This document shows positions 11,425 to 20,222 of a stretch of DNA of 64,000 bases, piece after piece. How positions within the stretch are numbered: the stretch's first letter is position 1; every line of letters starts with the position of its first letter. A program made the position numbers and the translations under genes. Origin of the DNA: Chaetoderma sp. LZ-2023a (Eukaryota; Mollusca; Caudofoveata; Chaetodermatida; Chaetodermatidae); contig CM067367.1 of assembly GCA_034401795.1 (NCBI GenBank), positions 80,601,736-80,665,735 of the forward strand, written 5' to 3'. The notes beneath the pieces are model-generated. The model was not told the origin of the DNA and did not search any database. It saw only the letters and a program-made list of their open reading frames with translations.

Positions 11425-12655
11425 TAGCTTACCTGGCCAGAATCGCCAAGTAGGCTTATGCGATCCACTGTCCGTCCGTCTGTCAACTTTTTCTTTAAAT
11501 GACTTCTCAAGAGCCACGTGGTCGATTTCAATTATATCGGCAGGAAGCACCCTTAGGGCATAAAGATTCAAGTTTGTTCTAACAGAGTCGATTGGCCAAT
11601 TTGGCCGGTGGCTATCTTGGATTTTGGCCGATTTGTAGAAATGTCTTTAAAAATTTTCGAAACCGCTTGGGAATCGATTCAGAACTCATGAAATATCATC
11701 TAGGGCAAGAGCTAAGCCAAGTTTGTTCAAAAGAACTTGATTGACCAAATGGTTCGGCGGCCATCTTGGATCACCTAGTTTTCGTGAAAATGACTTCTCC
11801 AGAATCACTGAACGGATTGGGCCAAAATTTTGCAGATATAATTAGGGACTAAGGGTCATTAAAGTTTGTTCAAGGGAAGTTGATAAGTAAAAAAAACATG
11901 GCCACCATCGATCAAACAAAATGTAGCATGTTTGGCGGCCATATTGGATATTTTTATTTGATGGATTTTGAAACCGAAATTGGTTTTATATGGGTTTTTA
12001 GATCTGATTTCAAGTCTGACATTTTCAAAATTGTCGGATAAGCGGTTTGTCAACCATCTTGGATCTTTTTGCCACCAAAAAATCCCATACTAAAGCAATG
12101 GGAAATTTAAAATGTCCTCGATAACCACTGAGACGATTTCAAGTATATTTGACAGGAAGCATCCTTAGGGAATAGGGATACAAGTTTGTTCAAAGGAAGA
12201 TGATCAGCCAATTTGGTCGGCGGCCATCTTAGATTTTGGCTGACATAGAAACGTCTTTAAAAATCTTCTCCGAAACCGCTTGGGGATCGATGCAAACCTC
12301 ATAAAATATGACCTAGTGCAAGAGCTCAACCAAGTTTGTTTGAGGGAACTTGATTTGTCAAATGGTTTAACGGCTATCTTGGATGACCTAGTTTTTGGGA
12401 AAACGATTTCTCCAGAACTGCTGAATGGATCGGGCCGAAAATTGTATATGTAAAAAAACATGTCCGCCATGAATCAATCAAAATATAACGTTTTTGGCGG
12501 ACATCTTGTATTTTTTGCAAATTTCTTAGAAAATCATACTTATTAACCACTGGGCCAATTTGAATAAAACTTGGCTAAGCTTTCTTCACAGAAATTTGAT
12601 TGGTAAATTTTTCCAATGGTCCTCTCATTTTGTTCAGTTGGGCCTCTTGTTAATA
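11425..12655 (-). repeat. 'CAAGATGG'-rich interspersed repeat (R2)
   Basis: It starts with AGCTTACCTGGCCAGAATCG and GTCCGTCCGTCTGTC, then has modules with GGCCATCTTGGAT, TTCTCCAGAA and AAGTTTGTTC, and ends with GGGCCTCTTGT. The same modules occur inverted at 18072-28205. It has no long open frame. The structure suggests a non-autonomous element with internal tandem modules of about 300-350 bp. Confidence 0.7.
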
Positions 12656-13959
12656 TTCTAAACAACCCACATGCTTTGGCATAAAGACATGAACAAGCAA
12701 TGTGTCTCATTTTGTGAGGTATTTGCTAAGGTTAAAGGGAAATGGTACATTTTATCTTGTTTTACTTTTATACAATAACAAGATAGAGATTGCAGACCCT
12801 CACCATACCATTTTTATCACATTGTACATCTTTCATATTCGCCAGATTTTGTCACATTATGCCCAAAATTGTGAAACCCTAGTGTATGGTCACATCCTTT
12901 CTAAGGTAAAAATTTGATCTGGCTTTTTTCTGGGTCATGGCTAATGTTGGATATCCGCTTTCACAATAAAATTCTTTGTTGTGTTAAAATTTGAGTCAAA
13001 TCTGATTAGTTTTTATGGGGAACACCACACGCAAAAAGACCGACAAACACACACATACTTAAAAAACATGCACGCACGCACACACATGATGATGACAATT
13101 CTGAAATGCTGGTCAAACCCATTAATACTTCTTTATTGGAATTAGAATTAATGCATACGACAGTGTTAAGAATAATTTAGCTTTTATTTTAACTCAAATT
13201 TCAACACAAGAATGTGTGTGATTCTGTACTAGGATTCCACAATTAGGGATGCAATCTAGACTTTGGAAGTGATTACAAATGGATAACAGTAACAACAGGG
13301 GAGTGAGGGTCTGCAATCAGATGCTATTGTTTACTTCAGGAAATCACTTGACATTATCTGTACAGTTAAAGTCATCAATTGGTCCCAAAAGCGAGTGTGC
13401 GTCGTAGACGTGTATGTCCGCTATAGACAGGTTTGTCTGCATTTCCGCGAAATAGCCTGCTGCCGTTTTAGCGCGCGTTGACGCATAAGCGCCTTCAGCC
13501 TGACCTACTAGTACGTTACGTTTCGGTATCAGTCGAACAGCGTAGCTATGTGAGTGGATGTATGTTAGTATGATGACTGGTAGGCCACTCTCTATGTAAC
13601 AGGACAGGGTACGACGTCGCGCTAAAAATGCCTATGCCGTGACGCCTCATTTCGTATTTCTTTCTTAGTTTGCAAACACATTAGAAAAATCAATAGACGC
13701 ATAATTACCTTTTAGTTAGGCCTACATATGTTAAGAAAATTACTATCTATAGGATTTATTCAAACATGATTACGTCGACAACGTTTATCAAAATAAAACA
13801 CGAAATTAGGTAACGCTTACCAAGTTTAATGTAGCGGCGAACGTTGAATTGTCGTCTCACTGCCGTTAGAATATGCAATTGTACTTTCTATATGGTTCAC
13901 GCTAGAAATTATTTGTACTGATTGACCCCGTACTATAATTAAAAACTGACAGCTGTCAC
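12656..13959. other. Intron stretch with CG-rich patch
   Basis: No gene is visible. A short (AC)n tract lies near 13060-13085. The segment 13380-13960 is richer in CG-containing words (GCGCGCGTTGACGC) than its surroundings and leads into the transposon-end-like repeat near 14140-14170. Confidence 0.4.
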
Positions 13960-13963
13960 ATTG

Positions 13964-15379
13964 CAGTCAGCTGGATCATGTCATAAGCGGCGACGATTCT
14001 AGCCTTAGCGTACTAGAGAGCTCCGCGTCTAAGTTACGCGTTTTATTATTTAGGCGTTTATTTACGACTCCTTTCCTGAAACTGACGTAGACGCAGGACT
14101 TAAGTATAGCGTCTAAGTTAGACGTGGGGGGGGGGGGCGTAACTTATGCACCTTTGTGAAACCGGCCCCAGGATTTGTTAAGAAAATTTAATTTTTCTCT
14201 CAGTGAATGTCTACATGCAGGCCAAGGACGTTTTATAAAGTAAATTTACCAATGGAATGTATAAAAATAGCTTTCTGTTGTACAAAGGATATTTCTCAAG
14301 ATCACTGTAGAGGCTGGCTTGTCCATTAAAGGATTAAATTGATCATAAGTTTTATAAGTCGGAATGATCAAGTAAGTCCAAATCCAAAGTCTATTTTAGC
14401 GCAACTTCTCCAAAACTGGTGGACTGAATTTAACCAAATTTGGTATGTGAGTTACCCATATGATTGTAGAGTATAAGAGGTCATCAACATTTGGGTCCGA
14501 CCCCAGGGGAGGGGATGGGGTGAGTGTGGAATCAAAAGGTTAAAGTGGTGAATGTGGGGACTTACGATGACGCATTATCGATTGAGCTGAGCTATTTAGT
14601 TCAGAATTTATCCCTGGAATAATTAGCTCAATAACAGAGCCAGTCATTCCATTGGTACATTTACAGAAATACTCCTCTTTTGGTCTGCAAGTGAGTAAAT
14701 TATTTGATTTTCCTGACCGGTCTTGATCATTAAAGGGTTAATACTCATGATATTATTACTCTATAGTTTTACCATTTATGATATGATGCTACACTAGCCA
14801 AATCTGGATGGTAAATGCAGAAAAAGTTGATATTTTCTACTCGCCATGACAAGTCATCAATTACAAGCCATGCGAATAAGCACCATCTTCTACAGACATC
14901 TGATCTTAAATATGTCAAACTGACCTGTGTCCAGTCTAAGTGCAGTGAGACAGGTCTTCGCCTTCATGGCACGGTCTTGCACTGTCATTCCAGCACAGTC
15001 AGCTGGATCATGTCATAAGCGGCGACGATTCTAGCCTTAGCGTACTAGAGAGCTCCGCGTGTAAGTTACACGTTTTATTATTTAGGCGTTTATTTACGAC
15101 CCCTTTCCTGAAACTGACGTAGACTTAAGTAGCGTCTAAGTTAGACGGGGGGGGGAGCATAACTTACGCACCTTTGTGAAACCGGCCCCAGGATTTGTTA
15201 AGAAAATTTAATTTTTCTCTCAGTGAAGGTCTACATGCAGGCCAAGGATGTTTTTAAAGTAAATTTACCAATGGAACGTATAAAAATAGCTTTCTGTTGT
15301 ATAAAGGATATTTCTCAAGATCACTGTAGAGGCTGGCTTGTCCATTAAAGGATTAAATGATCAAATAAGTCCAAATCCA
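13964..15379. repeat. Local tandem duplication including part of an INTS8 exon
   Basis: The block 13964-14393 (CAGCTGGATCATGTCATAAG ... GTCCAAATCCAAA) recurs with few changes at 14996-15379. The piece 14893-14987 repeats 15388-15482, which is the 3' part of the INTS8 exon at 15417-15624 plus its donor. About 500 bp between the first block and the exon piece has no counterpart in the second unit. Poly-G tracts at 14107-14118 and 15130-15138 mark equivalent positions. Confidence 0.82.
14893..14987 (-). pseudogene. Duplicated 3' fragment of an INTS8 exon
   Basis: The minus strand encodes 'AKTCLTALRLDTG' followed by the same G/GTCAGTTT donor as the true exon 15417-15624. Similarity stops at about 14987, inside the exon, so there is no original acceptor. 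It remains open in the exon frame. It is a decoy donor or dead exon piece rather than a coding exon. Confidence 0.8.
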
Positions 15380-15416
15380 AAAAGCTGACATCTGATCTTA
15401 AATATGTCAAACTGAC

Positions 15417-15624
15417 CTGTGTCCAGTCTAAGTGCAGTGAGACAGGTCTTCGCCTTCTTGGCAAGGTCTTGCACTGTCATTCCACTTGTGACTGATTCGT
15501 TCAATAAATATTGCTGTATGTCAGCCAATATTAACTGCCAGCGAATTCTCTTTGATAACGTATAGGACGTGTCCTGCACAATATTCTCAGCCACCTGTAA
15601 CAACTGACGGGCACGCTCAAATAT
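15417..15624 (-). CDS. INTS8: INTS8 exon, RARQLLQVAENIV region
   Basis: The exon starts IFERARQLLQVAENIV and includes KRIRWQLILADIQQYL. This aligns with human HAKQLFAACLELVTEF and LRQVMLNEMLLLDIHTH. The acceptor is TTCGTTGTAG and the donor is ACAG/GTCAGT. It begins in phase 0 and ends with one base, completed by AG of the exon at 542-651 (giving Glu). It encodes 69 full codons. Its last part is duplicated at 14893-14987. Confidence 0.9.
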
Positions 15625-15984
15625 CTACAACGAAAACCGACAAAAGAAATCAATCAAAAAGAGACGATGCAACGTGTGTTGGAGTTGAAAATCCCAATGA
15701 ACCAAATCTGCTGTCTGTTTGCACTGTGGCTGGACTAGCCTGTATGAATAGTACAGCTATACGAATAGCAAATACTGGAATTCTGGAGGAAACCTAGAGG
15801 AAGTAGCCCATCCATATTTTTCTTATACTACTATTTCCATCTATCATCCCAAACAAGCATATTTCATTAGTGTCGATACAGTGATAAATGAAGAGTATGA
15901 ATAACTGACACTAGAAGCTCTTGACTACACGATTCCAGAATAGTCAGTCAAAAGAAAAATAAATTCTTTATGATATAAAACTTG

Positions 15985-16095
15985 TTCTGTTGAATAGTTT
16001 GATATTAATCTAACTGGAAGCTATTGCTGTCTAAGGCAGCAACGGCTTCCAGTCAAATTAATCTCAAAATATTCAACAGTTTTTCTATATGGCTG
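15985..16095. repeat. Short palindromic repeat, 'CTGTTGAATA...TATTCAACAG'
   Basis: Inverted arms with AACTGGAAGC / GCTTCCAGTCAAATT surround a short TGCTGTCTAAGGCAGCA centre. Related hairpins occur at 28235-28335, 37195-37270, 39780-39845 and 57298-57367. This is a small MITE-like family. Confidence 0.75.
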
Positions 16096-16289
16096 CCTTG
16101 GAAATCAGATACTGGACATTCATTGGTGAAAGAGTCAAGAGATTCTTGACTGTACTTGGACTTAGGCGTAGAAAATGATAAATTACCGATGCATCAGGAC
16201 ACAACATGAAGCTCCATCACAAAAATCATAACGCCTGTCACAAATGTGTATGAATTGTATGTCTTGGATGAATTTACAATTTAAGAAAT

Positions 16290-16490
16290 TTTCTGTTGAA
16301 TATTTTGAAACTTATTTGACTGGGAGCTGTAAAATTAACTTGAAATTTAGATTCTGGGAATTCAGGTTTCAAATCAATTCCAAACATGCATAAAAAGTTG
16401 GCAGAGCTTATCCCGAAATGGGCGGAGCATAGCTAGAAAAGGCCGGGGAATAGCTAGAAATGGAACCCTCAAATGAAAGTTTATCAGAAG
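16290..16490. repeat. Interspersed repeat, 'GATTCTGGGAATTCAGG' copy
   Basis: This segment contains GATTCTGGGAATTCAGG and TAGCTAGAAATGGA. Its reverse complement occurs at 17945-18065, on the other side of two INTS8 exons. It belongs to the same family as 1283-1515 and 39780-39965. Confidence 0.6.
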
Positions 16491-16546
16491 GTATTCAAAG
16501 CCTAAGAGTTAATGGATATATAAAGTGTGTTATATAATTTGCCTAC

Positions 16547-16657
16547 CTTAAGCTGAAGACAGTGTTTTGCTTTTGCAATAAGGATAAAGACACAGCAAGA
16601 ATCAGAGCCCTGTGAGAGGCCATTTAAGCAATGCTTCAGCTCCAAAGATAACTGCCA
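16547..16657 (-). CDS. INTS8: INTS8 exon, WQLSLELKHCLNGL region
   Basis: The exon encodes 37 codons and contains VFILIAKAKHCLQLK. This matches human LVYILMAKGLHCSTVK, and its first residue continues the NEK/W junction that corresponds to human NKW. The acceptor is TTTTACAG, the donor is AAG/GTAGGC, and both phases are 0. Confidence 0.9.
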
Positions 16658-17027
16658 CTGTAAAATCAGTATAGTTTAAAACAATTCTTGAAACTTTTAT
16701 AATGAAAACACAGCATTATTATCTATGTTACGGGTATTCCAAAAATAAAATTAATTTGTCAGTTAATTCACATTATCATGCATGTTATAGATCACTATTC
16801 ACAATGTATTAAGTTAAATGTCAACTGATAATTTTCAAAACTAAGGCAGCAATTATATATAATAATAAAAATAGAAAGCTGTGTTAGAATGATTTAATGA
16901 GCATTGTGCTTGTGTAAAGAAATATATTACATTATATCAGTATATTATATACCCAAACAATATTGCATACTATATACATGTACGTAGTAGGATAAAATGT
17001 AATAAACATAACTGATTGACCTCTGAC

Positions 17028-17167
17028 CTTTTCATTCAGGTTCATGATGTAAACAGGTGTTTTTCCACATGACCGTATTAAGATATTGAGGAGCTCCTGA
17101 ATCATCGTTGGATCATATGTTGATAACAGCTGCCTCTCGAGCTCACCTGTAGAGGGCAGTTGATGAC
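17028..17167 (-). CDS. INTS8: INTS8 exon, GELERQLLSTYDP region
   Basis: GELERQLLSTYDP, QELLNILI and NEK align with human GQLEHQLILSVDP, RQILIELH and SNK. The acceptor is ATAACAG and the donor is AAG/GTCAGA. The exon starts with two bases that complete a codon begun in the exon at 35130-35386 and ends in phase 0. The intron upstream is about 18 kb and contains DIRS A2, a foldback element and DIRS B1. Confidence 0.88.
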
Positions 17168-17224
17168 CTGTTATAGATCAAATGAAAGACATTTATTGTA
17201 AATCACACAAGATATGTATGTACA

Positions 17225-17840
17225 TAGATTTTTTTTAATTTACCACTGGATTATTTGGCCCAATCGAGACAGTCCTACCTGTAGTGAATTTTGAAATACT
17301 CCTTCTTGGACTGCAAATAGACATTCAATAAGTAACAATTTTCATTTTCTTGAGAAATTTTTACAATTAAAAGATTAACCCTAACCACTCTGATGCCAAA
17401 ACTTTAAATTTTCAAATTAAATTAAATGATGAACTGGTGTTCATTTATCAACAAATTTGGTGGGAGATGGTGCTGTCATAGACAGGAACATCTTCCACTA
17501 AAATTGTTGAAAAATCTAAACCAGTTTCTTTGCTATTGACACACTAAAAGATAGAATATTGACATTAGAGTGGTAAGGGTTAAATGTAAATGTACTTAAC
17601 CCGTTAATGGTCATACCAGCCAAAACCGGCCTCTATTATGGTCTAGTGGAATGTCCATGTACAGGTCAACAGAAACCAATTTTTGTAAATTTACCACTGG
17701 AATGACTGGCTCGATAACCGATCCAGTCATTCCAGTGATAACTTTTCAAAAATTGTACTCTCTTGGCCTGTAAATGGACATTCAATAGGTAGATATTTAA
17801 ATTGTTTTGACCAAATTTGACTATTAAAGGGTTAATATTA
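17225..17840. repeat. Hairpin MITE copies (TTAACCC family)
   Basis: A partial copy lies at 17225-17335. A full palindromic copy lies at about 17599-17834, starting near ACCCGTTAATGGTCA and ending ATTAAAGGGTTAA. The centre reads CCACTGGAATGACTGGCTCG ... CCAGTCATTCCAGTG. It is a foldback structure with no coding capacity. Confidence 0.75.
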
Positions 17841-17944
17841 GGATAAATATTTTTCAAGAAAGATAATTTTATAATCGCAAACAGTTAGCAGTGATTTTTA
17901 AATTTAAGTTAGGTTAGTCACATCTTATGTTTAACATCGAAAAC

Positions 17945-18065
17945 AGTCAATAGAGGGATCCATTTCTACCCATGCCCCGTCTATTTCTAGCTAAGCCCCT
18001 TCAACTTTGTAAGCATGTTGAAATCAATTTTAACACTTTGTATCCTGAATTCCCAGAATCCCAAT
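17945..18065. repeat. Inverted partner of the 16290-16490 repeat
   Basis: It contains CCTGAATTCCCAGAATC and CATTTCTACCCATGCCCC. These are complementary to the 16290-16490 segment. The two copies flank the INTS8 exons at 16547-16657 and 17028-17167. Confidence 0.6.
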
Positions 18066-19589
18066 TTCAAGACAAGAGGCCCAAGGGGCCTGTGTCGCTC
18101 ACCTGGAGCATTATGCATTTTTGTCAGAATTGTTGGTGGGTGGTTTAGGAGTAGTCTTCTAAATGAGTTCGTGGACATTTTTGCAAGCCCAATATGGCCG
18201 CCAAACACGCTACATTTTGATTGGTCCACTGCAGCCATGTTTCTGATGTAGCGCCTTCTGTTGAAAAAACTTTAATGGCACTCAGTGCCTAATCATATCT
18301 CCCAAATGTCGGCTCAATCCGCTCAGTGGGTCTGGAGTCATTTTGGCAAAAATTAGGTTACCCAAGATGCCACCAAACCATTTGGCCAATCAAGTTCCCT
18401 TGAAACAAACTTGGTGCAGCTCTTGCCCTAGATGATATTTCATGCATTTTGAATTGATCCCCCAAGCGGTTTTGGAGAAGATTTTTAAAGACATTTTAAA
18501 GCGGCCAGTTTTTTTGACGGATCAACTTCTCTTGAACAAACTTTAATGGCCCTTACTTAGTCCTTAATCATATATCACATATTTCGGCCTCATCACTTCA
18601 GCGGTTATGGGGAAGGAGTCGTTTTTGCGAAAACAATGTCATTCAAGATGGCTGCTAAAGCATTTAGTCAATCAACTTTCCTTGAACAAACTTGCGTCAG
18701 CTCTTACCATAGATCATATTTCATCAGGTCTGAATTGATCCCTCAAATGGTTTTGGAGAAGAAGATTTTTAAACACATTTCTAAAAATCAGCTGAAATCC
18801 AAGATGGCCATCGGCCAAATTGGCCGATCAGCTTCGTTTGAACAAAATGGAATCTCTATACCCTAAGGATGCTTTATGCCAAATATAATTGAAATCAGCC
18901 CCATAGTTCTCGAGAAGACATTTTAAATTTCCCATTGCTTTAGTATATGATCCAAGATGGGCCCCCCCCCCACCCCAAACCGTTTATGTGACAATTTCAA
19001 ATATTGCAAATATGAGATCAGAATACCCAAAAACGTATATAAAACCAATTTTGGCCTCAAAATCTATCAAATAAAAAAATCCAATATGGCCGCCAAACAT
19101 GTTATATTTTAATTGACCCACCCTGCGGCCATGTTTTTGGATGGATTAACTTCTCTTGAACAAAATTTAATGGCCCTTAGTCCCTAATCATATATCACAA
19201 ATTTCGGCCTGATTGCTTCAGCGGTTCTGGGGAAGTCATTTTTGCGAATACTATGTCATCCAAGATGGCCACTGAACCATTTGGTCAATCAAGTTCCCTT
19301 GAACTAAACGAAATCTAGGATTTCTTTTTTCACGAGAGAGTTGATACTTACCTCCCTAATACTTTTGATATTGCTAAATATTGGCTTTCACTCAATAAAC
19401 ACTCAGATTTAAAACAGTTAGGTGCCCCTACTGGGCAGGGAGTCAGAGCGTAGTCTGGCGGATGCCAGCCCCACCACCGCGCATGCGCAGACTAGCACTT
19501 CCTCTGACTAGATTATTGGCTGACACACATGCAACTATTAAGAGCCTGAAGACCGAGCCTCTGTGGGGTGGAGAGGCCGGGTCCGTATC

Positions 19590-19690
19590 TAGGGAGGTAA
19601 GTATCAACTCTCTCGTGAAAAAAGAAATCCTAGATTTCGTTTATTTCACTTCAAGAGTATACTTACCTCCCTAATACTTTTGATATTGCC
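19590..19690. repeat. Internal complementary region of DIRS A2
   Basis: It reads GGGAGGTAAGTAT, then the complement of the left end including GAAATCCTAGATTTCGTTT, then TTCACTTCAAGAG (complement of the right end) and ATACTTACCTCCC. It carries the CTA/TAG variant of its own left terminus, whereas A3 has CTT/AAG. Confidence 0.88.
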
Positions 19691-19699
19691 AGAATTCGA

Positions 19700-20222
19700 A
19701 AGTGAATCTGGCGGGAGGGAGGCGAGGTCAAAAGACCAGCTCATCCCTATACGCTTTTCTGCGTTTAAGGCACTTAAACTTCTGAAACTGTAAGAAAAAA
19801 CAGTCAGGATTTGACTAACCATCGGATAACACCACCGATGTATGAGAGATGACCGAATGTCATATGCGCTCCCCCCCCCCTCCTTCCTGGGAGGAAGAGT
19901 CGACTGACCTCAATGTCCTATACGCTCTCTACGTACAAGTGCCGTGTACTACAGGACAGAGACGAAAAAGCTCCATTTTCGTAACTCTCAACAATGAACC
20001 ACACAAATACACAAACCATCACCATATTAATAACGGGTAATCGTGACAATACAATCAACAACGGACAACACATGAACAAGACTGACCTTGTTGAAATGGC
20101 TGCTGACATCATCTTCCCATTGGTAAAGACTGATGCAGGCCCAAAAAAGTGGGTGTTTCCATAAATTAATTGTGAAATATATAAGTAATGAGGAAAAACC
20201 TCCTCAAAAAATATAAACCGAG
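19700..20222. other. A2 3' untranslated region
   Basis: Non-coding stretch between the ICR and the recombinase stop. A C-run lies at 19870-19880. The matching segment of A3 (57930-58456) is nearly identical. Confidence 0.7.

Noticed and set aside
18015..18866. Short frames in the R2 repeat
   Set aside because: They do not continue between copies and the repeat is full of stops in all frames.
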